Assembly: GCF_023856365.1 (NCBI RefSeq)
Contig: NC_064542.1
Span: forward strand, 15,476,863-15,540,862
DNA: 64,000 bases
Source of the DNA: Brienomyrus brachyistius
Lineage: Eukaryota; Chordata; Actinopteri; Osteoglossiformes; Mormyridae
Reading direction: 5' to 3'
The notes beneath the pieces are model-generated. The model did not search any database and was not told the DNA's origin. It saw nothing but the letters and a program-made list of their open reading frames with translations. This document shows, piece after piece, positions 10,201 to 20,942 of this stretch. A program made the position numbers and the translations under genes. Position 1 is the stretch's first letter. Every line of letters starts with the position of its first letter.

Positions 10201-13200
10201 AAAAACAGGGAGAAGATAGATGAGTGTTTCCACCTCTGCAGCAGTATGACTGTACAGTGCTTCACTGTAGGCAGACTTTATGCTTAAGAAATCAAGCTCT
10301 TCCTTTTTAGGAGGAAAAGCACGCATAATGTCCTAATGCCGTGGGTCATGTTCTGCTACTTCACCCTGGATTCTTCTGCAACACTGAGGGATTTTTTTAC
10401 ATCCTGTATATTATAACGGTTCATCTTTTAATGTACCTGAAACAGCTCGGTGCTAATTTGGAATCAGTTTGGCTCGATTCTGTTTATTTTGACACGGTAC
10501 GCTTCCCAGCGCAGCCGCCCCAATGCACTGCGGCCGGAGGAGCCCTGGAGGGCGGCTGTGTGATGGGCTCCATACATGCCACATAATGAGGTTTGCCTTT
10601 TGCCAGAGAAATGCGCAGTTTTATCCACCCTATAAATTATTTGTATCATAAGAATGCTCCAGTTTCACCCACTCTGCCCCACGCAAATGTTGTCATTTGC
10701 ATTGGGCTGCAGGTTCAACCCCCTGTGTGTGTGTATGTATCACATGTCCATGTTGGTTACCGGTCCCTGCCCCGGCATGCCCTGCCCTCCCCCGCCTGCC
10801 CCCCCCCCCCCCCCCCGCCCCGCCATGCCCTGTACCCTGCTGATATGTGGGATCATATAAAGAATATGAAGACATTACGTAAGAGGTAACCTGCATCAAC
10901 ACGCACTGCGTGATTCTCACATCCCTTCCTGAGGGTTCGGCCCATGAGGGAGCAGAGGAAGAGGAAAGCACGCTGCTGTGAGTGCGGATCACACGGATCG
11001 CTTTGCCAGGCTCTGCTGCCATGCATTCAGCTTTTCCTGTCGGATCAGTGCCCCATAACCGCTTGGCTGGTTGGTGCGGCAAATCGCTCTTCTTATTAAT
11101 AATCGAGACATTTAGAGCATGGTTCGGTAGTATTCTGGACTATCCTTACAGATGATCAAGCTTAGCATGTTTGAAAAACAACCACAAGCCTAATGAGACG
11201 TACATTGTTATTCAAAGAATGTAGCCTTGAGGTTAGCTGGTTAAATAAGAACTCCATTGATCTACTACAAGTGTTTTTCTTTGTCGTGGAAAGCAGAGGG
11301 GGCTGGACGCCATGGTCAGGGCAGCCTGCTCCCCCAGAGGGGCCGCCTGTCAGTTCTCTGTTGGCCTCGCAGTGCTGAGAAGTGCTGATCTGCAGGCAGT
11401 ACCAGTTCCACAAAGAGCATCAAGTGTTGAAAAAGGAACCAGGCATGCGATTCAGCAGTCAGCCGCATTGTGCAGCTGTGCAGCCCGATTTTACTGCTCC
11501 TCCCTGCTTCACGCTATCGGTGGAAACAGAGAGTGTCCGTTTGCCTGCACCAGCACAAACTCGTGTCCACTGGGCAGCACCAGGGTAGTCTGATGCTCCA
11601 ACCACAGTCAGTCTGCAGGACACAAGACGAGAATTTGATGTGGCAAAAACCTTTTGTGCTAAATAGCCTCACAACTGAAACCCGACTCCCCTGATGTAAG
11701 ATGTTAACTCAGCATTTTTTGTATCTCCTGATCGCCATAGATAACGAACTGGCTCGTGGTGTGAGGAATTAAAGGGTGGCTTGCAAATCGAATGACATAA
11801 TAAGCAATACTTTTCATAAACTGCGTGATGTGTTCTGTTTGGGATTCATGTTTCACCCTGAAAATTTCCATCCCGTGTTCTGTTCCCTGAATGGCCACAG
11901 CTGGGTGTGTCGCCTACGACAGTGGAGAAACTCGTTCTAGGGCCATGCAGAAGGCTACGTGTTAGCAGTCAGGTCTCACTTCTGATTAAAGCTTCCCTCG
12001 CCAGCCATCCACTGGCAATGAACCCCCCAATACTCCAAGAGGACCAAATGCGATTGAAACATCTGATCTCATCTGATCTCTTCACAACATTTGACTTTGC
12101 CTGACCCCAGCTTTCACCGTTGTATGTTAGCAAGCCAGTGGGCACAATCCCCAGGCCCCATGATGGACACCTCCCAGCAGGACGTTCTTCTTTTGTATAG
12201 GAGGATTCAGATCTCACAGATAAATCAGCCACTGCTGGAACCTGTCAACAGATAATTCAAATAATGTCAGCAGTATCTGCAGTCCTCAGTCCAATGCATT
12301 TCACTGGGTGATATGGGCAGTAAAATTAAAGGGAAGCAACCCACAAACAGGGTATATACCAGGGAAATTCCTACAGAAGACATTTTGGCTGATTTCCTGC
12401 TGGAATCTGTTTACCAAATGCCCTGTATTTCTGAGACTTAAGTTATTAAGTCAAATGGTGTGTCTTATGCAGACAATTTTGAGGCTATTTTTGATTTCCA
12501 AGAACATTACTTTCATAATATCTTTGTTGTTTTGTATATTGCAATAAAAAAAATCTAATGGCTGCAGCACTCTCTCCCAGGGCAAAGAACCTTGTATTTG
12601 GTTCTCTGATAGTTTCAAACTCGGAGCAAGAAATTTGTGACCAAATGAGACCAGATGACTCAACTTAATCCACAGAGATTTTAATCAGTCACTGATGTCG
12701 CCATTAAATAAATATCAGAAATAATTATATAATCAGGAATTTATTTGACTTTCCAGCTTTGTGTGTGAGTGGTCATTGCCACGTGTACACACTAAGGGAT
12801 AAGAGAAAAAAGCAGAGAAGGACATGGGTAACTGTTCAGTGAGCGGGTGGAGATCCCGTGATGGAAAGCCACATCATAGTCACATCTGCCTGATAGGCCA
12901 CTTCACATTGTCCTCCCTGGAATGGCTGGCTGGCTGCACCCTGACACACACAGCATTTAGCAATGCGAGGCTAACTATGTGGGTGAGCATTCCTGATCTT
13001 TTGTGTCCTGCTGGGTTATTGCTTAATTGTTGCATGGAGCCTCGCCTTGAAGGACAATGGAAGTCTTAGCCTTCCAAGAAATCTGTGTCTGAATCCCAGC
13101 CTCCTATGGGCAATGCTGAAGGTAACCAGAGACAATAATGAAGAGAGAGATCTGAGGTGTAGATGGAAAAGGCTTAATTCAGACAACCACTGCATATGAC

Positions 13201-13750
13201 TGGAAATATGCCTTTTTCACTGCAGAACTTCAGTGTAAAAGAATTTGCATTTATACAAGATGATTTTTTGGATTTAAAGAACAGGCATATGCTTGTGTGA
13301 GCTGCAATGAAACAGAATCACATGAGCCAGATATTGGACAAGGAAGGATATGTTTACAGTGCTTTTCTTTACAGGAAAGAAGGGGTCAGGGTACAGAAAG
13401 GGTCAACACATCACAGACTTTAGCACAGGAGATAAAGGCAATGTTCTGCTGGGTGAGAGAGAAGCACACTTGGTTGGGTGCGGATCAAATAAACCAAATG
13501 GCTTTTAGCTATCGAGGGTAACAAGGGATATGTGAAAATAATCAGTGCCACAGACTCCTGATGCCTGACCATTCCTCCTGTCACTGCAAATGTATCTCAG
13601 TCCCATTTGCCACACAGCTACTACCTCTTCTTGTGGAGTCTCCATCTGGATCTATAGGAAATCTAGAATATACACGTGATGCTCCCATGCCTAAGGGTTT
13701 TGACTGCCTAGAGAAGGTGATCTGTTTCAGTCCCTAACATCAAGCCAGGT
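7270..13750. other. Intergenic, no gene recognised
   Basis: Read on both strands, I find no conserved coding block. Minor items are a tandem duplication of GCCGTCGCCACGGGTGACAG at about 8720-8770, a C-run near 10800-10816, and moderately GC-rich stretches around 9200-9600 and 9850-10100 without splice-consistent open frames. Frames of up to 145 codons (9149-9586) have biased, low-information composition and no motif. Confidence 0.5.
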
Positions 13751-13756
13751 GGCAAT

Positions 13757-14117
13757 ATGATAATCAGGTGACCAGCCTTCTGCCCGATCAGATAGCAGGA
13801 CACGATAGTCAGGTGACTAGCCTCCTGACCAGTTAGATACTAGGACATGATAGTTAGGTGACCACCTTTTTCTGACCAGTCAGACACCAGGATATGGTAG
13901 TCAGGTGACCAGCCTTCTGAGCAATCAGATAGCAGGACACGATAGTCAGGTGACTAGCCTCCTGACCAGTCAGATACTAGGACATGATAGTTAGGTGACC
14001 ACCTTTTTCTGACCAGTCAGACACCAGGATATGGTAGTCAGGTGACCAGCCTTCTGACCAATCAGATAGCAGTACACAATAGTCAGGTGACCAGCCTCCT
14101 GACTAGTCATATACCAA
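13757..14117. repeat. 45-bp minisatellite with 137-bp higher-order unit
   Basis: Subunits of 45, 45 and 47 bp follow GATAGTCAGGTGACCAGCCT ... CAGATAGCAGGACAC. Three distinguishable subunit types (ending ATAGCAGGACAC, ATACTAGGACAT and ACACCAGGATAT) repeat in the same order. The register returns after exactly 137 bp (13759 to 13896), so a trimer was amplified as a block. About 2.6 higher-order units are present. Confidence 0.88.
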
Positions 14118-14742
14118 GATATGATTAATTCTTTTTAATTTTTCTGATAATTTGGCATCAAGAGAGCATTTTATTTAAGCCCACGGGGCACCATAGAGTA
14201 AGAATAAATCTGGATTCACTCAATCTTTCACTGGACACTGTTATGTTATTTTTGAACCCAAGAGCCGTGAAGCCTTAACAAAGACTCAATATTATAAGTG
14301 CAGAGAATGTTGTAAAGTTCAGCTTAACTATAGCTTTTAATATGTACCATAAACAGAGAAAATTGCTGCTCATTTTCTCAGAGAGTTAAACTTGCGATCA
14401 GTCCATGATCTTGAAGATTAACTTGTGATGGAATCTGAAGACTGATAACAAAAATGTACTTTAAAATAATGTAGACTCTCATAACAAATATATTTCTTCA
14501 AACTGAATCCAATTAAAATGTACAAAGGCACAATGTACTGACATAAACATATAAAAATGATTTAATATCTGAAATTGATTAACCTTCATTTCAAATGATC
14601 AGATTAAGTAATTTTCTTTTTAAGGGATGTTTAAATCATACGCAAAGAAATGTTAGTGCTGTAACCACGTATTGCTGAGATGTTAGCCTGCCAAGTGAAG
14701 TAAACTGACATCTCTATAAATATATTTAAACTTTTTTTGCTT
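14118..14742. other. AT-rich intergenic, no gene seen
   Basis: Low GC, many stops in all frames. Nothing recognised. Confidence 0.5.
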
Positions 14743-14747
14743 AAAAT

Positions 14748-15074
14748 TGTGATGCCCGGCTCGTCCGCTCCTCGTGTGTGCCACGCCCCCTGATTATCCT
14801 CGTGTGTGCCACGCCCCCTGATTACCCACGTGTACTTCCCTGATCGTCTCCAGCTTTGTCCGCTTACTTTGATTAGTCCCGTCCTATTTAAGTGCTGGTC
14901 TTACCTGTTCCCCTTGTCCGTCATTGTGGTTAGGTAATGGTATTCCGTGTCTTCCCTGTTCCTAGTCCTTGTTCCCCTATTAAATCCCGAGTTTTGCCCC
15001 GATATCAGCCCGTCTGCCTGCTCTTTACCAGCCGACCCGCACGATCGCCGCTCTGTTCATCAGTGATCGTGTCA
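14748..15074 (+). mobile_element. Solo LTR of a retrotransposon with 5-bp target duplication
   Basis: A 327-bp unit begins TGTGATGCCCGG and ends ATCGTGTCA, the TG...CA ends typical of LTRs. It is bounded by AAAAT at 14743-14747 and again at 15075-15079. Inside are a TATTTAAG promoter-like box near 14888, an ATTAAA near 14983 as a polyadenylation-like signal, and a tandem CTCGTGTGTGCCACGCCCCC duplication near 14772-14820. No primer-binding site, gag or pol sequence adjoins it, so this is what LTR-LTR recombination leaves. Ty3/gypsy is likely but not established. Confidence 0.75.
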
Positions 15075-16928
15075 AAAATATTCTTGTATTAAAATATTTT
15101 TCAGCATAAACACTGCAAATAGAAACTTCGATTTAATGATATTATTATTGGCATCCCAGGCTTTGTTAAAAGGAAACATCAATGATTACGTTCTTTTCCT
15201 ACACATCAGCAAGAGACAAGCATCTCATTAAATGTCTTAAGTGTCTTCTTGTTTTTCTGATTTGTTGTTCGCCAAACTGTGTCTCAAGTCTCCCATTAAG
15301 GGAATTGAAAATGACATAATTACATAGACTTCGAATGGCTAAGCTGAGAGCCCAGGGTTACTGTCAACAAATATTACTTACTGAAAAAAGGGAGTTTATA
15401 AAATAAATTTCACATTATTTTTTGTGCAATTCCAATAGAGCTGCTAGTGAATGCTTCTTATAGGGTGGCATTTATATTTCAGTTAAAAGCAGGAGTTAGA
15501 TTATACACTATAGATATACAGATGATTACACATATACGGATAAAATACAGATATACAGATAATTACATATATACAGAGATCAATCCATCCATCTTCCATA
15601 GCTGCTTATCCACTGCAGGGCTCTGTTGAGTCTGGAGTCTGTCTTGGAAATTCCAGGCACAAGGCACGGCTCTCCCTGGACAGTCCTGTGTGGGAACGCA
15701 GTCGCACATGCAATGGCAAACGCGGGAATTTAATAAAGGAACAACCTGCAGCCTCAAGGGAAAACAACCAAAAAAAGACACTTTAAATCTTTCGAAGATC
15801 TACACAATTACAGTTTTATTATTGTTTTGATTTACTCGTAAAATATTCTTTATAAAAATAGTTTCCTCTTCTATCTTCAAATTCATGTTTGCTTTTTAAA
15901 GAACATTCCTGCATCAGGTGAGAGACAGCTGTTTTACTTTTCGATTTTTTACTGGTTTTGCTTCAAGGGTTTATATTATTAGTCCCGACGCTTTACTGTG
16001 GAGTCCAAGAACATGCCTTTATGCGCGTAGCTATTTATGAGCACCGGGATTTGTCTGAGAATTATGCGTGCTTTTAGAGAAACAGCACATTTCCCACAAT
16101 GCATCCGCGCATAACAGAACACCAGCTGAAAGAGCACATAAAAGAATCCGGGAGAATGAGCCTGAAGGTCATGAATGGATGGATTATTACATATTTTTTT
16201 CAGTTTTGGGTGACAGTGTTTCTTTTCTGAGAGCTCTTTCACAGTAGCTGATGCTCGGGGCATTTTACTGACCGTGAAAGATGATACAATGATCACATGT
16301 AAGCAGGGGTGCTTACAAATTCTGGGTCACCTCAGGATATGTCACCTTGGTCCTCCCATTGAATCTTGCACAGAATTTTACATATTCAAGCATCCCTATG
16401 AAGTGCCGGGCCCCCATGCATTTATCTGGGTACTCATGCCCCTGCAAAACCCCTGCATGTGCCTCAGCGTTTCAGAGTCATTCAGTGATGTGAGACGGTG
16501 GCTGTGATGGGCTCAGATGTCTAATGAGACGTAACTATCCTCATGTTCCTCCATGAGGGAAACCGAAAGTGAACATCCCCCAAAACCACTGCTTCTCACG
16601 TTTCTGCTGGCTGACGGATCCATGCCACTCTGTGACAATTGCTGCTATGGTGAAGAATGAAAGGTCAGGGGTCAGAGGTCAAAATGAAATAGAGGCTGAA
16701 TCTCAATTATGCATACTTGACCGTACTCGTGTGCCTGTTTTATGTCATCTTCCAATGCTAAAACACCATTCCGATACTAAGATCACAAGATCAGAGGATG
16801 GTAAAAATTCCCAGGTGCTGGTCTTGCTCCGCCCCAAATATCAAGGATGGATCAGGTGCATCCTTTCCAAATGAGAACAATCAAATGCTGTTGCAATGGC
16901 AGAAGAAGAAGGCAGGAACTATAACTAT
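15075..16928. other. Intergenic, with SINE-tail fragment near 15575-15670
   Basis: ATCAATCCATCCATCTTCCA followed by GCTTATCCACTGCAGGG at about 15580-15625 is the reverse-oriented end of the same SINE-type tail as at 3753-4182. A single isolated unit of the GGTCA-rich repeat (see 17450-17935) lies near 16660-16695. No gene is recognised. Confidence 0.5.
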
Positions 16929-17005
16929 TACCTTAATCAGAATTTCCTTAATCGGGGTTACCTTAATCGGGGTTACCTTAATCGGGGTTACCTTAATGGG
17001 AGCAA
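16929..17005. repeat. 15-bp tandem repeat, about 4-5 copies
   Basis: The unit ACCTTAATCGGGGTT is repeated head to tail with one or two degenerate edge copies. Confidence 0.9.
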
Positions 17006-17449
17006 CGTGTCCGTCGTTCCTGTCAGGTACTATTTTTCCCCGCTGTTTTTCACTTTTTTGGCTCGTGAGACTGCTGAACTGGAATTGAAAAGTGGAATTG
17101 AAATAAATATGAATATTTTAAGTGTAAACTTTATTTGTGAAAAATGCACTAGTAATCATACCAGGAATAATCAGTCATTTAAATTGGACATTTTTATTAT
17201 GCGTCTTTTATTAAATAATAAAAATTATGGCCGTGTAATGAGCTGGGTGTACAGGGTAGTGAAACAATAAGTACACATCTGTCTCAATCCACAATTGCTG
17301 CGTTCTCAGTCCTCGTTATCTTGAGAGATTGTTCTTGGAAGGCATGATTGCAAGACCAGTCTTGCCAAGACCACAAATACGGTCTTTGTGTTCTTGGTAT
17401 TGAGATTCAACCAGAATCTAAAAGCAGGGTTGAGAAGTGAAAAGGAAAA

Positions 17450-17935
17450 AAGAATCAAAGTTCAGGGGTCAGAATTAAAAAGAATTAAAGGTCAGGGTTC
17501 AGAGGTCAGAATGAAATAGAATCAAAGGTAATTGGTGAAAATGAAAAATAATCAAAGGTCAGGGTTCAGAGGTCAGAATGAAAAAGAATCAAAGGTCATT
17601 GGTGAAAATGAAAAATAATTAAAGGTCAGGGTTCAGAGGTCAGAATGAAAAAGAATCAAAGGTCAAGGTTCTGAGGTCAGAATGAAAAATAATCAAAGGT
17701 CAGGGTTCTGAGGTCAGAATGAAAAAGAATCAAAGGTCAGGGGTCAAAATGAAAAAGAATCAAAGGTCAAGGTTCTGAGGTCAGAATGAAAAATAATCAA
17801 AGGTCAAGGTTCTGAGGTTAGAATGAAAAAGAATCAAAGGTCAGGGTTCAGAGGTCAGAATGAAATAGAATCAAAGGTCAGGGGTTAGGGTTAGAATGAA
17901 CGTCAGTGTTGAGAGGTCAGAATAAAAAACAATGA
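17450..17935. repeat. About 37-bp minisatellite rich in AGGTCA
   Basis: About 13 units of AATCAAAGGTCAGGGTTCAG followed by AGGTCAGAATGAAAAAG. Each full unit carries AGGTCA twice and the arrangement AGGTCA-G-GGTTCA, a direct repeat with 1-bp spacing of the kind bound by nuclear receptor dimers. Units vary (AGGTCATTGG, AGGTCAAGGTTC). Whether any protein binds is unknown; the resemblance may be incidental. Confidence 0.88.
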
Positions 17936-19207
17936 ATGATGCTTTTAATGAAGTCAAATTGAAAGCTGTGGAGGGGAACTGTCACTGAAGTCTCTAAAAT
18001 GGTGGGTCACAGCCTCGCATCACCAGAGATATTTCCAAACCCCTTCACAGATACCTGTTATGACACATTAAAGTTGTTTTTGTTCAATCATGTTTCAATG
18101 CAAATTTCACATTCCTACAGTAAGAGCATCTATGTAAGAGCATTGAGCAGGTCTGCATTTACAGTCTAATCATGAACAATTTTTAGTAGTGTGATAAACT
18201 TTTTGTGTGGTAAGTCAGAGTGGAAGTCTCTGAGGATGCATAAAGATACAAATGACTAATATTAAGGCAGGAAGCTTCACTGAATACTGCCTTCGTTGTT
18301 GTTGACTGGGGCTGAATGTGCACTACAAAACTATAGATTGTAAATGTGGTTTCATAATCAATTGGCAGTACGTTGCTACTTCCACACCATTTGTGCTGAT
18401 ACGGATCTGTCTCCTCGCATCTGGACACGCAATGCTCTCTTGAATAGGAATTCTATTTTTAATGGCCGGACATTGGCCAATGTGATTGGGACAAAAATAC
18501 ACTGGGGTCTCGCTGTCATACCTGCATGGGGTGGCCTGATAGTCCTGGGTCTTTGTGGTGGTTTCCAAGGAGGGTGAATGAAGAGGGAGGAGGGAAAAAA
18601 GGCAAGTTTTCTGCTAGTACAGTGTGAAAGTCAGCCCGTGATATTTCACCATGAATGTCCATTGGACCAACGCGTGAAAAGCTATTGACAAAAACCTACG
18701 GGTTTCTCTTCCTGTTTATGTCCTAGTGGGCTATTTCAGCAGACTAATCCTGTTTAAAAAGATACTTCCTTTACAGATCTTCGGTGCTGCGTGTTCTGCC
18801 GGGGATGTTTTGTTTCGCAAGGAGCAGATTGTAAGAGCCATGTGCTCAATGCCAGGACCGGTGCACTGAGGAAAATAATATGCAATTTTATCTTATGGTT
18901 ATAGATAAAAATCTAAATAAAAATGGGAAATTTAATCATTAATTATGAACGTGCCTCATACGTGTTTGAACACTGAGGGGAATACCCTCTGAGGGATACC
19001 CTTTGAGGGATACCCTTTTCAGAGGCATCTGGGGAGGGCAGCTAAATCTCAGCCTACATCTTGATTATTTTTTATTTATACCTCTATCTGCCTGTGCACC
19101 TGTGTCAGCGCTCATGAATGATTGCCGCTATTTTCAAAGAGGCAAAGTCAGAGGTGTAGCTCTGCATGCGAAAACAAAGGGACTGATTCTCATCAAAAAG
19201 GTCAGCT
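17936..19207. other. Intergenic, no gene recognised
   Basis: No conserved coding block or clear transposon ends were seen. Confidence 0.45.
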
Positions 19208-19470
19208 CACCAGCAGCCATGGGGAGAGGAGCCGGCACTCAGCCGGCGGGGAGAGGAGCCGGTACTCACCCGGTGGGCAGGGAGATAAGCCGGCACTCCG
19301 CCGGAGGAGAGAGGAGCCGGCACTCCGCCGGAGGGGAGATGAGCCGGTACTCACCCGGTAGGCAGGGAGACGAGCCGGCACTCCGCCGGAGGAGAGAGGA
19401 GCCGGCACTCAGCTGGCGGGGAGAGGACCCGGCACGCCACCGGAGGGGAGAGGACCCGGCACTCCGCTGC
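19208..19470. repeat. GC-rich minisatellite, about 28-30-bp units
   Basis: About nine units built on GAGAGGAGCCGGCACTCCGC followed by CGGAGG, alternating with GCCGGTACTCACCCGG variants. High CpG content. It creates a 196-codon open frame (19003-19593) whose middle is an Arg/Gly/Ser-rich repeat, which I treat as an artefact. Confidence 0.88.
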
Positions 19471-19639
19471 GTTTCTTGCTTATCACTGTCATTCCATAGA
19501 AACGAAATCAGCAGAATGCAGCATTACTCAACTGTTCAACAAAACATTTGGATTTTGCTGCCTATAGCAATAATAATCACCCTGGAAAGATAAACTACTT
19601 CTCTACAAACATGGCATCCAGTCCAGTGTGTAGGCCAGC

Positions 19640-19810
19640 CGTACACTTATGTTTTACTTGTGCAGTAGACGCTTTTGTCTGGAAAGACATACAGGTGAGA
19701 CAAACAGGCCATTCCAATTATACGGATGTCAAGGAGAAAATAGGTGCAGCTTGGCTGAGCTCCCAGTCAATGCCCAGGTTCAAGTGTACGCAGTACAGGA
19801 GGAGCAGCTA
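19640..19810. mobile_element. Fragment of tRNA-type SINE
   Basis: GCAGTAGACGCTTTTGTCTGGAAAGACATACAGGTGAG is shared in form with the copy at 41950-42165. Strongly decayed. Confidence 0.45.
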
Positions 19811-20654
19811 CACGTAAACAAGACCTACTGAACAAAGCAAGGAGAGGATAATGCTGCTGTTGGAATCAGCATTCAGGGAACACAGAGGCAGGCTGCTAGT
19901 CTTGTTTCCAGAACAGAAGGGCTGTCAGGCCTCAGACATCTGTACTTTTCTCCTGGTAGAGAATATCCCTCCAGGCCTCCCCATCCCGCCAAGGCCCTGA
20001 CTAGGACAAGAGCTTGACAGATGAATGTATGGCTGGACCTACTTCCTACTTAATAGATACTTAGCTGATTAATCAGTCGGGATCAGAGAATATTTCTTAC
20101 TCGTCTGTTTAAGTCTTTCAGTCGCCATATCCCGGACTTCTCCTGAGCGGCTGGTGCTGGAAGCTACATCCCCTGCTACAGGACAGCCTCTGACGTGGGG
20201 CTGCGTGTTTTCTTTCCTGACCTCCCCATGAACCGTGGTTGAGCACAGACCTCCTCCCTTCCCTACCAGAGAGGGTCTGCTGTCCGTCTTCCTGTGGATG
20301 TTTCTTCTGACCTGGAGGAGCCGGGTGGAGCTACGACTGTAACCAGGTGACCTCCTTAATCCCCAGCGTCGCGCCTCATTTCAAAAGGGCGCCATTGCAG
20401 GGGGGGCACCAGGCCCTCTGAGAGAGCTCCAGTACTACCTGAGAAGCAGGAGTATTTTATCTTATTAGTCCAATTACCTGACTATGTGTAATACAAAGAA
20501 GGCACGGTCAGCCTCCTTGTACAGGATCATAAGCGTTACTTAATTTCAATTAATTTATTGTACTTGCTTTGAGAAAAGAAAAATGTTTCCTGGCACAGAA
20601 AGAGGATGGAACAGGTTTCCTGTCGTGATTTGCTGTGATGTCCTTGATTTGTGC
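19811..20654. other. Intergenic, nothing recognised
   Basis: No gene, repeat array or transposon ends identified. Confidence 0.45.
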
Positions 20655-20942
20655 TGATTCATCCCTACTCACAATGCTCTTGTTATCCCCCTTAGCCCTA
20701 AATCATCCCTACCCACAATGCTCTTGTTATCTCCCTCAGGCTTAAATCATCCCTACCCACAATGCTCTTGTTACCCCCCCTCAGGCCTAAATCATCCCTA
20801 CCCACAATGCTCTTGTTACCCCCCTCAGGCCTAAATCATCCCTACCCACAATGCTCTTGTTAGCCCCCTCAGGTCGAAATCATCTCTACCCACAATGCTC
20901 TTGTTATCCCCCCGCAGGGCTAAACCATCCCTACCCACAATG
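20655..20942. repeat. 44-bp minisatellite, about 6 units
   Basis: The unit AAATCATCCCTACCCACAAT + GCTCTTGTTACCCCCCTCAG + GCCT repeats about six times with small indels in the C-run. Confidence 0.92.

Noticed and set aside
17450..17935. CRISPR-like regular repeats
   Set aside because: There are no unique spacers between repeats and the host is a vertebrate; it is a plain tandem minisatellite.
19003..19593. 196-codon frame, Arg/Gly/Ser-rich
   Set aside because: Its middle is the GC-rich minisatellite and the flanks show no family resemblance.
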